This document shows, in pieces, positions 1 to 9,689 of a stretch of 64,000 nt of DNA; positions within the stretch are counted from its first letter, which is position 1; every line of letters begins with the position of its first letter. The notes below the pieces were generated by a model. The model had not been told where the DNA came from. It worked only from the letters and a program-made list of their open reading frames with translations, and made no database searches. Origin of the DNA: Acididesulfobacillus acetoxydans. Its GTDB lineage: Bacteria; Bacillota; Desulfitobacteriia; Desulfitobacteriales; Desulfitobacteriaceae. The DNA lies in the NCBI RefSeq assembly GCF_902729405.1, contig NZ_LR746496.1:1-64000 (forward strand), given 5' to 3'. The translations under genes and the position numbers were made by a program.

Positions 1-837
1 CTCGGCGGCACGCTGTTCGATAATGCCCGAAGCAATGAATTGCCCGCCGGCCCTCAACAGCCGAGGCAGATCCGGGAGCAGATCCAAAATGACGTCGGCA
101 ATAATGTTGGCGACAACCAAATCGGCCCCTCCCTTCAAGGCGGCGCCCAAATCACCCCGAAGCACGCTCACCTGAGCAGTCACTTCGTTGAGAGCCACAT
201 TTGCGGCCGCTACCCGCACTGCCACCGGATCCAGGTCCACGGCCCGAACTTTTGCCCCCAACTTCGCGGCGGCAATGGCCAGAATCCCGGAACCTGTGCC
301 CAAGTCAAACACTTCCGCACCGGGACAGACGACCTCCGCCAATGCTTCCAGGCAGAGGCTAGTCGTGGGATGAGTCCCGGTACCGAAAGCCATCCCGGGA
401 TCGATTTCAACCACCGCTTCTTCCGGTTTCGGCTCGGCTTTCTCCCAAGCGGGCTTGATCAAAAAACGCCCGCCGATGTGAATCGGTTTGAAGTAGGCTT
501 TCCAAGCAGTAGCCCACTCTTCCTCTTTGACCGTCGTCCCTTTCACCTGAATGACCCAATCCGGGAAACGTTCTAAAAGCCCCCGAACCCCTCGCTCCAG
601 GGCGGCGAGTTTCTCGGGCAGATCCGGACTCTCCGGCAGATACCCGGTGACCACCGCGGTTCCGGTTAAGCTCACTTCGCCGAAAACGTGATAATCCCAA
701 ACCCCGGACTCGATGTAGCTTTGCAGAAGTTCCGGATCTTCCACACTCACCCCGGGGCAGCCTACTTGGTAAAAAAGGTCGGCAACAGCTTCTTCCCCCG
801 CGGAGGAAACCGTTACCGCCACTTCGCGCCAGTCCAT
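1..837 (-). CDS. prmA: ribosomal protein L11 methyltransferase, 3' end beyond window
   Basis: Cytosolic S-adenosylmethionine-dependent enzyme that methylates ribosomal protein L11. I translated 279 residues by hand; they include the SAM-binding loop [14 protein letters not shown] (about residue 175), the acidic VDLDP that follows it, and VANIIADV where the family has its substrate motif. The family is usually about 310 residues, so roughly 30 C-terminal residues are off the window edge. The ATG is preceded by GAGGAG at good spacing and lies 24 bp after the dnaJ stop. It is the last visible gene of the hrcA-grpE-dnaK-dnaJ heat-shock operon, a common position for prmA in Firmicutes. Confidence 0.95.
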   Translation of the reverse strand, partial: MDWREVAVTVSSAGEEAVADLFYQVGCPGVSVEDPELLQSYIESGVWDYHVFGEVSLTGTAVVTGYLPESPDLPEKLAALERGVRGLLERFPDWVIQVKGTTVKEEEWATAWKAYFKPIHIGGRFLIKPAWEKAEPKPEEAVVEIDPGMAFGTGTHPTTSLCLEALAEVVCPGAEVFDLGTGSGILAIAAAKLGAKVRAVDLDPVAVRVAAANVALNEVTAQVSVLRGDLGAALKGGADLVVANIIADVILDLLPDLPRLLRAGGQFIASGIIEQRAAE

Positions 838-861
838 ATGCTCTGCTCCTCGCAATCGGAT

Positions 862-1989
862 TTAACCCATGGCATCGCGCAGATTCTCTTTCACCTTATC
901 GAAGAAAGACTTCTTCCCCATCTGTTGCTGTTCCGAGGCGGATTCGGCAAATTCGCGCAGGAGTTCCTTCTGTTTCTCGTTGAGTTTGGTCGGCACCGTC
1001 ACGAGCACCTGCACATGTTGGTCCCCGCGCCCGTTGCCGCGCCGGTAAGGAATCCCGTGCCCCCTCAGCCGGAAGACGCTGGAAGTCTGCGTGCCTTCCG
1101 GCACCTTCATTTTCACATTCCCGTCCAGCGTCGGCACCTCGATCTCCGCGCCTAAGGCCGCCTGAACCATGGTGATGGGGACTTCGCAATAAACATCATT
1201 CCCTTGCCGCTCAAAAAACTTGTGCGGTTTCACATGCAAAACGATATAAAGATCTCCCGGCGGCCCGCCTTTAGCCCCGGCCTCCCCGTCTCCGTTCAAG
1301 CGCAGGTTCAGACCGTCTTCGGAACCGGCCGGGACATTGATGTTCACCGTCTTGACACGGCGGATTTTCCCCTGTCCGGCACAGGTCTTGCATGGAGAGA
1401 GGACAATTTTACCCTCTCCGTGACAGGCCGGGCAAGTTCTCACGGTCTGGAACTGGCCAAAGGGTGTGCGCTGGGCTGTCTTCACCTGCCCCGTACCCCG
1501 GCACTGAGAGCAGGTACTGGGATGTGTGCCGGCCGCGGCCCCGGAACCCTGACAATCCGGACAAGTCTCCAGACGGGGAATCTGAATCTCCTTCTCGACT
1601 CCGAAGGCCGCTTCTTCAAATGTCAGGGACATGTCATAACGCAGGTCGGCACCCCTTTGCGGACCGGCATGCCGTCCGCCTCCCCCGCCGCCGAAAAACA
1701 TGTCGAAAATATCACCGAAACCGCCTTCGAATCCTCCGCCGAAACCACCGAACCCACCGGCGTTGGGGTCCACCCCCGCATGGCCAAACTGGTCATAGCG
1801 CGCTTTCTTCTCCGGATCGCTCAGGACATCGTAAGCTTCGGTCGCTTCTTTGAATTTCTCTTCAGCTTCCTTATTGCCCGGATTCACGTCCGGATGGTAT
1901 TGCCGGGCCAGTTTCCGGTACGCCTGCTTTATTTCCGCATCACCGGCGCCTTTGCCGAGTCCGAGCACTTCGTAATAATCCCGTTTCAT
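862..1989 (-). CDS. dnaJ: chaperone protein DnaJ (Hsp40)
   Basis: Co-chaperone that delivers unfolded clients to DnaK and stimulates its ATPase. Domain order is complete for a 375-residue type I DnaJ: J domain with HPD at residues 32-34, a Gly/Phe-rich linker (about 75-110), four zinc-binding CxxCxGxG repeats ([32 protein letters not shown], about 140-210), then the C-terminal substrate-binding domains. It follows dnaK after an unusually long, repeat-containing gap of about 490 bp. It is presumably co-transcribed from the CIRCE promoter upstream of hrcA, although the gap could hold a processing site or a second promoter. Confidence 0.98.
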   Translation of the reverse strand: MKRDYYEVLGLGKGAGDAEIKQAYRKLARQYHPDVNPGNKEAEEKFKEATEAYDVLSDPEKKARYDQFGHAGVDPNAGGFGGFGGGFEGGFGDIFDMFFGGGGGGRHAGPQRGADLRYDMSLTFEEAAFGVEKEIQIPRLETCPDCQGSGAAAGTHPSTCSQCRGTGQVKTAQRTPFGQFQTVRTCPACHGEGKIVLSPCKTCAGQGKIRRVKTVNINVPAGSEDGLNLRLNGDGEAGAKGGPPGDLYIVLHVKPHKFFERQGNDVYCEVPITMVQAALGAEIEVPTLDGNVKMKVPEGTQTSSVFRLRGHGIPYRRGNGRGDQHVQVLVTVPTKLNEKQKELLREFAESASEQQQMGKKSFFDKVKENLRDAMG

Positions 1990-2048
1990 GGTTTTCCGCC
2001 ATCACTCCCCTCAGTCGCCCCCGCGAATCCGTCCTCTACTCTAGCATA

Positions 2049-2159
2049 TTAATCCGTACAAGTGAATGGCTGCGTCCGCTTTGCCATTAATTCCCGCTCA
2101 AGTTCCTGCCTCATCTTATGCAGCCCCTCGAGAACTGGGGAGAACTCGCTCAAACGCAT
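2049..2159 (-). CDS. possible 36-residue small protein upstream of dnaJ
   Basis: A short reading frame starting at ATG with AAGGAG eight bases upstream, ending 59 bp before dnaJ. The peptide has a charged, probably helical centre (MRQELERELMAKR) and one Cys near the end. I recognise no family. The good ribosome-binding site and its place just ahead of dnaJ are the only arguments for translation. It may equally be a chance frame in repeat-derived DNA. A longer in-frame version reaches back to about 2303 through the hairpin repeats and is less likely. Confidence 0.25.
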   Translation of the reverse strand: MRLSEFSPVLEGLHKMRQELERELMAKRTQPFTCTD

Positions 2160-2208
2160 TCTGCGCACTCCTTCGGCTTCTCCACATCGAATCAAGTTTA
2201 CCCGGTCG

Positions 2209-2240
2209 TGAGACTCCCGCTTCTGCAAGCGGGAATGGTT
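2209..2240. repeat. dispersed hairpin repeat family A, copy 1
   Basis: Stem TCCCGCTT / AAGCGGGA with loop CTGC, preceded by GTGAGAC. Related copies lie at 7747-7778 and 13752-13783 with the common core GAYTCCCRCTTCTRCAA. Paired bases partly change together among copies, as in a conserved structure. Confidence 0.6.
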
Positions 2241-2343
2241 CCCTGTACTCTGCCTTTCGTCCGGTGCAGACAAGAAGCCCACTTTCAAAAGTGGGCAATC
2301 CATGCCATCCCCGCCGGCGGAGGCAGGGAAACGTCAACGCTCG

Positions 2344-2361
2344 CTCGTTAACTTTGACGAG
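2344..2361. repeat. covarying hairpin repeat C, copy 1
   Basis: CTCGT-TAACTTTG-ACGAG. The second copy at 49534-49551 reads CCCGT-TAACTTTG-ACGGG. The loop is identical and the single stem difference is compensated on the other arm. Flanking bases GCTCGC also match. Confidence 0.55.
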
Positions 2362-2481
2362 ATTCTGCCGGCGGAGGTGCATCCTCGCGCGAGGCTGACC
2401 GCAGGGCCGACTCCGGCTTCCGGCCCCCGGTCTCCGGTTTCTGACTTCCGGCCTCTGACTTCTGACTTCCGGCCTCTGTCC

Positions 2482-4329
2482 TTATTTATCCGAGTCTACC
2501 TCAGTATATTCCGCATCCACCACATTGTCATCCCGTTGTGCTTGAGCCCCCGCACCGGGTTCCGGACCCGCTCCCGTACCGGCACCGGGTTGTCCGCCCT
2601 GCTGCTGGTACATCTTCTCAATGAAGGGATAGAGAACTTTCGTCACGGCTTCCGATTTCGCCTTAATAGCCTCGAGATCTTCGCCGGCCGCCACACTCTT
2701 CAATTCCTCCAACGCTTTCTTGACACTCTCGAGTTCGGCGGCATTCCCTTTGCCCTCAAAGTCCTTGAGAGCCTTCTCCGTTTGATACACCAATGAATCT
2801 GCTTGGTTCTTGACGTCGATCAGCTCTTTACGTTTGCGGTCTTCGTCCGCATGAGATTCGGCGTCTTTCTTCATGCGCTCAATCTCGTCTTTCGACAAAC
2901 CGGTCGAAGAGGTGATCGTCACTTTCTGCTCGTTGCCTGTGGCCATATCCTTGGCGGAAACATGGACAATGCCGTTGGCGTCGATGTCAAACTTGACCTC
3001 AATTTGCGGAATGCCGCGCGGTGCCGGCGGAATACCCGACAATTGGAAGCGGCCCAGAGTCTTGTTATAGGCGGCCATTTCCCGCTCACCCTGAAGGACA
3101 TGCACGTCCACTGAAGTCTGGCTGTCCGCCGCCGTGGAAAAGATTTGCGATTTGGTGGTCGGAATCGTCGTGTTACGATCGATAATCCGGGTGAAAATAC
3201 CGCCCATGGTTTCGATGCCCAGGGACAGGGGCGTTACGTCCACCAAAATGATGTCCTTGACTTCCCCGCCCAAAACGCCGCCCTGGATCGCTGCCCCAAG
3301 GGCCACCACTTCGTCCGGGTTCACCCCTTTGTGCGGTTCTTTGCCGCTCATTTTACGGATGGCTTCTTGTACCGCGGGCACCCGGGTCGAGCCCCCGACC
3401 AGAATGACCTGGTGAATATCCTGCCAGGAGAGCTTAGCGTCCTGTAAAGCCTGGCGGGTCGGGCCCATGGTGGCTTCAATCAAATCCGCAATCAACTCTT
3501 CAAATTTGGCCCGGGAAATATTGATATCCAAATGCTGCGGACCTTCCGCCGTCATCGTGATGAACGGCAGGTTGACATTGGTCGTGGTCACGCCGGAAAG
3601 TTCGATCTTGGCCTTCTCAGCCGCTTCCTTCAGACGCTGCATGGCCACTTTGTCTTTCGCGAGATCCACCGCATGGCTCTTCTTGAACTCCGACACCATG
3701 TAATCCATGACGCGTTGGTCAAAGTCGTCACCGCCCAAGCGGTTGTTGCCGCTGGTAGCCTTCACTTCTACCATTCCCTGGCTCAATTCCAGGATGGACA
3801 CGTCAAATGTACCGCCCCCCAGGTCAAACACCAAAACCGTTTGGTCCTCCTGTTTATCGAGACCGTAAGCCAGGGCCGCGGCCGTCGGTTCATTGATGAT
3901 GCGCAAAACCTCCATGCCGGCAATGGTTCCCGCATCCTTTGTGGCCTGGCGCTGGGCATCCGTAAAGTAAGCCGGTACCGTGATGACCGCCTGAGTGACC
4001 GTTTGGCCCAGATAAGCTTCGGCATCCGCTTTCAGTTTCTGCAGGACCATAGCTGAGATCTCTTGAGGAGAGTAACTCTTGCCGTCGATGGTCACTTTGT
4101 AGTCTGAACCCATATGCCGTTTGATCGAACTGACAGTCCTGTCAGGATTGGAGACAGCCTGCCGCTTCGCCACCTGGCCCACCAAACGTTCACCTGTCTT
4201 CGAGAAGCCCACGACCGAGGGCGTCGTCCGGTTACCCTCCGCGTTCGGGATGACGACGGCCTCTCCGCCTTCCATAACCGCCACACATGAAAAAGTCGTA
4301 CCAAGGTCAATCCCAATAATCTTGCCCAT
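2482..4329 (-). CDS. dnaK: chaperone protein DnaK (Hsp70)
   Basis: ATP-dependent Hsp70 chaperone of the cytosol. At 615 residues it is full length. The nucleotide-binding domain begins with [13 protein letters not shown] and contains [12 protein letters not shown] and [12 protein letters not shown]; the interdomain segment VDVTPLSLG is present, followed by the beta-sandwich substrate domain and a helical lid with a Gly/Gln-rich tail ending in [12 protein letters not shown] is preceded by a strong AAGGAGG. It sits 47 bp after grpE and is expected to be under HrcA/CIRCE control with the rest of the operon. Confidence 0.99.
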   Translation of the reverse strand: MGKIIGIDLGTTFSCVAVMEGGEAVVIPNAEGNRTTPSVVGFSKTGERLVGQVAKRQAVSNPDRTVSSIKRHMGSDYKVTIDGKSYSPQEISAMVLQKLKADAEAYLGQTVTQAVITVPAYFTDAQRQATKDAGTIAGMEVLRIINEPTAAALAYGLDKQEDQTVLVFDLGGGTFDVSILELSQGMVEVKATSGNNRLGGDDFDQRVMDYMVSEFKKSHAVDLAKDKVAMQRLKEAAEKAKIELSGVTTTNVNLPFITMTAEGPQHLDINISRAKFEELIADLIEATMGPTRQALQDAKLSWQDIHQVILVGGSTRVPAVQEAIRKMSGKEPHKGVNPDEVVALGAAIQGGVLGGEVKDIILVDVTPLSLGIETMGGIFTRIIDRNTTIPTTKSQIFSTAADSQTSVDVHVLQGEREMAAYNKTLGRFQLSGIPPAPRGIPQIEVKFDIDANGIVHVSAKDMATGNEQKVTITSSTGLSKDEIERMKKDAESHADEDRKRKELIDVKNQADSLVYQTEKALKDFEGKGNAAELESVKKALEELKSVAAGEDLEAIKAKSEAVTKVLYPFIEKMYQQQGGQPGAGTGAGPEPGAGAQAQRDDNVVDAEYTEVDSDK

Positions 4330-4376
4330 AATTTTTCTTCCTCCTTAAACGCCTCAGACACTTCCCGGCATCCCGC

Positions 4377-5159
4377 TCAACGCGAGACTTTCACCATGGT
4401 CGGGCGCAGCACTTTATCTTTAAGGTAATAACCCTTCTGCAATTCCTCAACCACCGTGTTGCCCGGATGGTCTTCGGAATCAATCTGCATGACGGCCTCG
4501 TGCAGTTTCGGGTCAAATGTTTCCCCCACCGCTTTGATCTCTGTGAGTCCTTCTTTCACGAGAACCGCTTGCATTTGCCTGAAAATCATTTCCACACCTT
4601 GGGCAAAACTGTCAAAGTCCCGGTTGGTCCGGCTGGCCGCGACAGCCCTTTCAAAGTTATCGAGCACCGGCAGGAGAGAGGCCACAATTCTTTCAGCCGC
4701 GTACTTGACCGTCTCCTCCTTTTCCTTCACCGTGCGCTTCCGGTAGTTGTCAAATTCGGCCTGCAAACGCTGCAAGTGAGCATAATAATCCTTCGCCCGG
4801 CCCTCGGCCCGGCTCAGCTGTTCTTCCGGAGTCAGAACTTCGGCCTCCCCGCCGCCCGCGGCTTCACCTCCGTCCGCACTCTCTTTGCTCCGGCTTCCTT
4901 CGGTTTCTGCGCCGGCTTGACGCGGCTCTCCGTTTTCTTCTTTAACACGGCCGGACTCCCCGCTTTCCTCTGCGGTTTGGCGGGGTTCCCCGGGCTCTTT
5001 TCCCCCGGCTTCGGCTCCTTGGCCCCCGCCGGCCTCATCCTTCACGCGAGAGAAATCGCCTGTCTCCTTTGCTTCTCTGTCCTCTGCATCCACTCTGTCG
5101 AGCCTCCCGTCTTTCAGAGTCGCTCCCCTCTTTTCCTTCCTAAATGTTGCCTGTCCCAA
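4377..5159 (-). CDS. grpE: nucleotide exchange factor GrpE
   Basis: Releases ADP from DnaK as a dimer. The protein is 260 residues, longer than the usual 190-210, because the first ~105 residues are a low-complexity Glu/Gly/Lys/Arg-rich tail. The core then follows family order: coiled coil around LQRLQAEFDNYRKRTVKEKE and the C-terminal beta domain with GETFDPKLHEAV and GYYLKDKVLRPTMVKV. The best start is TTG, 8 nt after GGAGG; the low-complexity tail makes the exact start less certain. It lies 15 bp after hrcA. Confidence 0.96.
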   Translation of the reverse strand: MGQATFRKEKRGATLKDGRLDRVDAEDREAKETGDFSRVKDEAGGGQGAEAGGKEPGEPRQTAEESGESGRVKEENGEPRQAGAETEGSRSKESADGGEAAGGGEAEVLTPEEQLSRAEGRAKDYYAHLQRLQAEFDNYRKRTVKEKEETVKYAAERIVASLLPVLDNFERAVAASRTNRDFDSFAQGVEMIFRQMQAVLVKEGLTEIKAVGETFDPKLHEAVMQIDSEDHPGNTVVEELQKGYYLKDKVLRPTMVKVSR

Positions 5160-5174
5160 TCCCCGCTCCTCCGC

Positions 5175-6212
5175 TCACGGTCCCCGCCGGTTCCGCAGGA
5201 TCCGGTTCAGTCTCCGGGTCGTGTAGTCTACAATCGCCATCGCTTTGGCATAGTCCATCCTGGTCGGACCCAGTATGCCCACAACCCCGAACAGCTCTCC
5301 GTTATAACGAAGGGAAGCCGAGATCACGCTGCAATCCTGAAACTCTTCCAATCTATTTTCCCCACCAATACTAACCCTTAATCCATGTTGTTCTGTGGAA
5401 AGCAACTTTTTCAGCCGCCCGTCTTCTTCCAGAGCTTTCAGTAAGCCTTTGACTTTATCCAAGTCGCGAAACTCGGGCTGGTTGAGCATATTGAGCGCTC
5501 CGCCCAGATAAATGTGGTCATGATCACTGTCATCTTCGTTGATGATCGGCTCAAGCATGGCCAAGGCACTGTCCAAAAGATGCCTCTGGCGGGACAATTC
5601 ACTGTAAATCTCATGCAGCAGGCTCTTGCGCACGTCGTGCAGGGAATGCCCCTGCATTTTGCGGTTTAAGACATCGGCCACTTTCTGGAGTTCTTCAGCC
5701 TCCACGTCTTCGCCGATATCTACAATATGGTTCTCAACCACACCATTCTCTTTCACGACCACCATGATGGCCTGGCCGGGCTGATACGGAAGAAAATACA
5801 TCTTGCTAAAAAGGCTTTTCCCGTTCTGCGGCCCCATAATCACACTGGTCAAACTGGTCAGCTGAGAGAGGAGCTTGCTCGTTTGGTTGATGACTTCTTG
5901 AATTTCGTGAATCCGCCTGGCCGTCTCCCGCTCAATCAACACTTTTTCCTGGTCACCCAGGCAGGGAGGGTCCATGAGAAAATCGACGTAATACCTGTAC
6001 CCGGCATCAGAAGGAATGCGCCCGGCCGAAGTATGCGGTTGCTCGATTAAACCCAGTTCTTCTAAATCCGACATCTCATTGCGGATAGTGGCCGGGGATA
6101 CGCCAAGGTCGAACTTGCGTGCAATCGTACGCGAGCCGATAGGCTCAGCGGAAGCAATGTAATCCTGAACAATGGCCCGCAGTATTCTCTTTTTGCGATC
6201 ATCCATCTGCAT
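5175..6212 (-). CDS. hrcA: heat-inducible transcription repressor HrcA
   Basis: Represses the dnaK and groE operons by binding the CIRCE operator. The 345-residue product has the N-terminal winged helix (KKRILRAIVQDYI...PIGSRTIARKF...SPATIRNEMSDLEELGLI, residues 8-60) and the typical C-terminal GAF-like/dimerisation region. It is first in the operon, and a perfect CIRCE element lies about 120 bp upstream between a consensus sigma-A promoter and the start codon, so it represses its own operon. Confidence 0.98.
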   Translation of the reverse strand: MQMDDRKKRILRAIVQDYIASAEPIGSRTIARKFDLGVSPATIRNEMSDLEELGLIEQPHTSAGRIPSDAGYRYYVDFLMDPPCLGDQEKVLIERETARRIHEIQEVINQTSKLLSQLTSLTSVIMGPQNGKSLFSKMYFLPYQPGQAIMVVVKENGVVENHIVDIGEDVEAEELQKVADVLNRKMQGHSLHDVRKSLLHEIYSELSRQRHLLDSALAMLEPIINEDDSDHDHIYLGGALNMLNQPEFRDLDKVKGLLKALEEDGRLKKLLSTEQHGLRVSIGGENRLEEFQDCSVISASLRYNGELFGVVGILGPTRMDYAKAMAIVDYTTRRLNRILRNRRGP

Positions 6213-6333
6213 CCGCCTTCGCCCCCTTCAACCTGACCGCGCCCTTTCCGTCCCGTCCGCTTGCCGGCCGCTTAGCGCGCTCACGGGCCCCAAAGAGGCG
6301 GCCCTTGCGCCCGTCGCAGCGCCCGGGTGGTTG

Positions 6334-6360
6334 TTAGCACTCTCGTTAGATGAGTGCTAA
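6334..6360 (-). promoter_or_regulatory. CIRCE operator (HrcA binding site)
   Basis: TTAGCACTC, nine bases, GAGTGCTAA: a perfect match to the CIRCE consensus. It lies just downstream of the hrcA -10 box, over the early transcribed region, so bound HrcA would block the promoter. This ties the whole hrcA-grpE-dnaK-dnaJ-prmA unit to heat-shock control. Confidence 0.97.
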
Positions 6361-6374
6361 CTCCGTTTGTCATC

Positions 6375-6403
6375 ACCTTACCACGCCATATTTTCTTTGT
6401 CAA
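6375..6403 (-). promoter_or_regulatory. sigma-A promoter of the hrcA operon
   Basis: On the minus strand, -35 TTGACA, 17-bp spacer, -10 TAAGGT. Transcription would begin a few bases before the CIRCE element. Confidence 0.8.
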
Positions 6404-6461
6404 GGGGCTCATATGCCCGAAAAGCGTTGAATTTTTGCCTTGCTCGGAGGAGGGGTTCCGC

Positions 6462-7700
6462 TTAGACGAAGTCCTTTAAAACCGCGTTGGCGACAAAGGT
6501 ATAAGCGGGCTTAAGCCGGAGCGAATCCTCACCCAGAATCAATACACCCATTCGAAGATAGCGTGCCAAAACTTCCCCATAAATATCCCTTAAATCCACG
6601 CCAAAATCCCTGCGGAAAGCGCTGAGACAGACCCCTTCCCGGAGCCTGAGCCCCAAAATGAGGCGCTCGCTCCTCAGCTCCTGCGCCGAAAGGACCTCCA
6701 CTCCCGTCGGTTCCCACGGATTCCGGCCTTGTGCGAGGTGTTCGGCATAATCTCTCACACTCTCAAGATTGCGTCTTCGTACCCCGCGCAAAGTCGACAC
6801 TGCGCCCGGACCGAGGCCGAGGTAATCGCGACCCCGCCAAACCGCTGAGTTATGCCGGCATTCTCTATCCGGCAGGGCAAAGTTGGACACTTCATAACGC
6901 AGGTAGCCCCTTGCGGCCAGATACTCCACCGCCCAGTCATACATTTCCGCCTGCTGCTCATCGTCCGGCAACGGCGGCAGAGAACGGGGGGGAAGCGGCG
7001 CCGACGGGGCGCACGCCGTCCCGTCGGAGTAGCGCCGGGCCAAAGGGGTTCCCTCCTCCGGCGTCAGAGCATAGAGTGACAAATGTTCCGGCGCCAGGGC
7101 CACCGCCTCCGCCAACGTCTCCTGCCACAGCCCGAGGCTCTGCCCGGGCAGTCCGAACATCAAATCCAGGTTGAGATTGGAAAACCCCGCGTCCCGGGCC
7201 AGGCGCACTCCCTCTCTGATTTCCCCCGCCCGGTGGATCCGCCCCAGGCTCTTCAGAAGCAGATCGGAAAAAGACTGCGCACCCAGAGAAAGCCGATTAA
7301 TCCCCGCTTGGCGCAAAATCCGCAGCTTTTCCCGGTTCAAGGTTCCCGGGTTGGCTTCCACACTCTGCTCGCAGTTTTCGTCCGGGCGAAAGCTCCGGGT
7401 GAGGATCCCGAGCAGTTTGCTTAAGCCTTCTTCTGATAACACCGTGGGGGTCCCCCCGCCGATAAAAAGAGAAGACACCCCGTCGGGGGCATCCTGGCAG
7501 CACAACTCGGCTTCTCCGGCCAACCCTTGCAGGTAGGCCGAAATCAAGCCCCATCCGGGCTCCGGCAACGAGTAAAAAGCACAATAATCGCATTTCCGCA
7601 GGCAAAAAGGCACATGCACGTAGAGGCCCGGCCGCCGGTCCGCCTCGGCCCCCTCCGGCCCCAAACCGGCGATATCCCTTCTCAATGAACTCATCCTCAT
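6462..7700 (-). CDS. hemW: radical SAM heme chaperone HemW
   Basis: HemW-family protein (formerly annotated as coproporphyrinogen III oxidase-like), which binds heme and hands it to target proteins. The 412-residue protein has the radical SAM cluster motif C33-x3-C37-x2-C40 in FCLRKCDYCAFY, GGGTPT, and the conserved SLGAQSF segment. The short N-terminus and gene context (lepA-hemW-hrcA order is standard in Firmicutes) favour HemW over the true oxygen-independent oxidase HemN. It is read in the same direction as lepA and ends before the hrcA promoter. Confidence 0.93.
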   Translation of the reverse strand: MRMSSLRRDIAGLGPEGAEADRRPGLYVHVPFCLRKCDYCAFYSLPEPGWGLISAYLQGLAGEAELCCQDAPDGVSSLFIGGGTPTVLSEEGLSKLLGILTRSFRPDENCEQSVEANPGTLNREKLRILRQAGINRLSLGAQSFSDLLLKSLGRIHRAGEIREGVRLARDAGFSNLNLDLMFGLPGQSLGLWQETLAEAVALAPEHLSLYALTPEEGTPLARRYSDGTACAPSAPLPPRSLPPLPDDEQQAEMYDWAVEYLAARGYLRYEVSNFALPDRECRHNSAVWRGRDYLGLGPGAVSTLRGVRRRNLESVRDYAEHLAQGRNPWEPTGVEVLSAQELRSERLILGLRLREGVCLSAFRRDFGVDLRDIYGEVLARYLRMGVLILGEDSLRLKPAYTFVANAVLKDFV

Positions 7701-7746
7701 CTTCTTTAACCCCGCCCCATTGGAATCAGCCCCGCAGCATGCAAGG

Positions 7747-7778
7747 ATGAGATTCCCGCTTCTGCAAACGGGAGTGCT
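7747..7778. repeat. dispersed hairpin repeat family A, copy 2
   Basis: GATTCCCGCTTCTGCAAACGGGAGTG in the 113-bp hemW-lepA spacer. The stem has one mismatch compared with copy 1. Confidence 0.55.
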
Positions 7779-7813
7779 TCCCCCTCTTCCGTTAGAGTCA
7801 GCCAGGGTCAGCC

Positions 7814-9634
7814 CTAGTCGTCGATCTCCAACACCGCCATGAAAGCATCCTGCGGAATCTCCACGTTTCCCACCTGCTTCATGCGTCTTTTCCCTTCTTT
7901 TTGTTTCTCCAAGAGTTTTCGTTTGCGGCTGATGTCACCGCCGTAGCATTTGGCCAAAACATCCTTGCGCATGGCTTTCACCGTTTCCCGGGCGATGACC
8001 CGGGAACCGACGACCGCTTGGATTGGCACTTCAAACAGCTGCCTGGGAATAATTCCGCGCAGTTTTTCGACCAGCTTACGCCCGCGCACATAGGCTTTGT
8101 CCCTGTGCACGATAAAAGAAAGAGCATCCACGAGTTCCTCATTGAGATAGACGTCCAGCTTAACCAGATCGGCCTCCCGGTAATCCGCCAAGACATAATC
8201 CAAAGAGGCATAACCTTTGGTCCGGGATTTGAGTTGGTCAAAATAATCGAAGACGATCTCGCTCAACGGCAGTTCATACGTGAGGTTCACCCGGCTGACC
8301 GAAATATATTCCATATTGAGATAGGTTCCGCGCTTTTCCTGGTTGAGTTCCATGATGGCCCCGACATATTCCGCCGGAACCATGATCGTCGCTTTAACCA
8401 CCGGCTCGGAAATCGTCTCGATCTCGGCCGACGGGGGCAGGTTGGTCGGGTTGTCGACATCAAAAACCTGCCCGTGCAGGGGTTTGACCCGGTAGACCAC
8501 ACTCGGGGCGGTCGTAATTAAGTCGAGATCATACTCGCGCTCCAAGCGTTCTTGGATGATTTCCATGTGCAGCAGGCCGAGAAAACCGCAGCGGAAACCG
8601 AAACCCAAAGCGACTGAAGTTTCCGGTTCAAAGACGAGACTGGCATCATTCAGATGAAGTTTGGCCAAGGCGTCTTTCAATTGGCCGTAATCGGCAGCCT
8701 CCACCGGATATAGTCCGCAATACACCATAGGAGTGGCCCGCCGGTAACCGGGAAGCGCAAAGAGAGCCGGATTTTCCGCCTCGGTGATGGTATCCCCCAC
8801 CTGCGTATCCCGCACATTCTTAACACTCGCGGCCAAAAATCCGACCTGGCCGGCCTTCAGTTCATCGACCAGGCGCATCGCGGGGGCGAAAACGCCCACT
8901 TCGGTGACCTCAAATACCTTGCCCGTCGCCATCATTTTGATTAGCGTCCCTTTGGCCACCCGCCCCTCCATCACCCTAATGTAGGAGATAGCCCCTTTAT
9001 AGGCATCAAAATGGGAATCGAAAATAAGGGCTTTAAGCGAAGTGCTGTCATCCCCCTGCGGCGGCGGGATTCGGGCCACGATGGCCTCCAGAATCTCCTC
9101 CACCCCGGCACCGGTTTTGGCCGAAGCCAAAATCGCCCCCGCGGCATCGAGCCCGATGACATCTTCGATTTCCTGCTTGACCCGCTCGGGTTCGGCGCTC
9201 GGCAGGTCGATCTTGTTAATCACCGGCACGATCTCCAGGTTGTTCTCCAAGGCCAAATAAACGTTAGCCATGGTCTGGGCTTCGATTCCCTGAGCCGCGT
9301 CCACGACCAAGAGGGCCCCTTCGCAAGCCGCGAGACTCCGCGAAACCTCGTAGTTGAAATCCACATGTCCCGGAGTGTCAATCAGGTTAAGCTCGTAGAG
9401 GTGACCGTCTTTGGCTTTATAATGCAAACGCACGGTTTGCAGCTTGATGGTGATTCCCCGTTCTCTCTCCAGGTCCATCGTGTCCAGCACTTGCTCGGAC
9501 ATTTCCCGCGCCGTCAAAGCACCCGTATATTCGATGAGGCGGTCGGCCAAGGTTGACTTGCCATGGTCTATGTGCGCGATGATGGAAAAGTTACGGATAT
9601 AGTGCGAGGCCTGTGCCACAGTCGTCTCCCTCAT
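7814..9634 (-). CDS. lepA: elongation factor 4 (back-translocating GTPase LepA)
   Basis: Ribosome-associated translational GTPase. Full length at 606 residues: G1 in AHIDHGKST (residues 20-28), [22 protein letters not shown]-like domains II, III and V, and the LepA-specific C-terminal basic domain ([19 protein letters not shown]). The start may be the annotated ATG or a GTG five codons later (9619), which has better spacing from GGGAG. It follows murJ and precedes hemW on the same strand. Confidence 0.98.
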   Translation of the reverse strand: MRETTVAQASHYIRNFSIIAHIDHGKSTLADRLIEYTGALTAREMSEQVLDTMDLERERGITIKLQTVRLHYKAKDGHLYELNLIDTPGHVDFNYEVSRSLAACEGALLVVDAAQGIEAQTMANVYLALENNLEIVPVINKIDLPSAEPERVKQEIEDVIGLDAAGAILASAKTGAGVEEILEAIVARIPPPQGDDSTSLKALIFDSHFDAYKGAISYIRVMEGRVAKGTLIKMMATGKVFEVTEVGVFAPAMRLVDELKAGQVGFLAASVKNVRDTQVGDTITEAENPALFALPGYRRATPMVYCGLYPVEAADYGQLKDALAKLHLNDASLVFEPETSVALGFGFRCGFLGLLHMEIIQERLEREYDLDLITTAPSVVYRVKPLHGQVFDVDNPTNLPPSAEIETISEPVVKATIMVPAEYVGAIMELNQEKRGTYLNMEYISVSRVNLTYELPLSEIVFDYFDQLKSRTKGYASLDYVLADYREADLVKLDVYLNEELVDALSFIVHRDKAYVRGRKLVEKLRGIIPRQLFEVPIQAVVGSRVIARETVKAMRKDVLAKCYGGDISRKRKLLEKQKEGKRRMKQVGNVEIPQDAFMAVLEIDD

Positions 9635-9689
9635 TTCTCCAAATCCGGCAAATTGCCCAAGTATGACCCGTCTGCCGTCCGGGCCCGTT

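Larger units (their letters stand above)
1990..2481. other. repeat-bearing spacer between dnaK and dnaJ
   Basis: A 492-bp spacer inside the heat-shock operon, long for this junction. It holds, in window order: a possible 36-codon ORF just upstream of dnaJ; a hairpin of the TCCCGCTT-type family (about 2209-2240); a perfect hairpin GCCCACTTT/AAAGTGGGC (2277-2296); a hairpin CTCGT-TAACTTTG-ACGAG (2344-2361) shared with the rng 3' end; and degenerate direct repeats around CTGACTTCCGGCCTCTG (about 2447-2477). No clear U-tract terminator was seen on the coding strand. Confidence 0.7.

Noticed and set aside
6462-7700. Oxygen-independent coproporphyrinogen III oxidase HemN
   Set aside because: The size, the lepA-hemW-hrcA order and the short N-terminus fit the heme chaperone HemW; no other heme genes are nearby.
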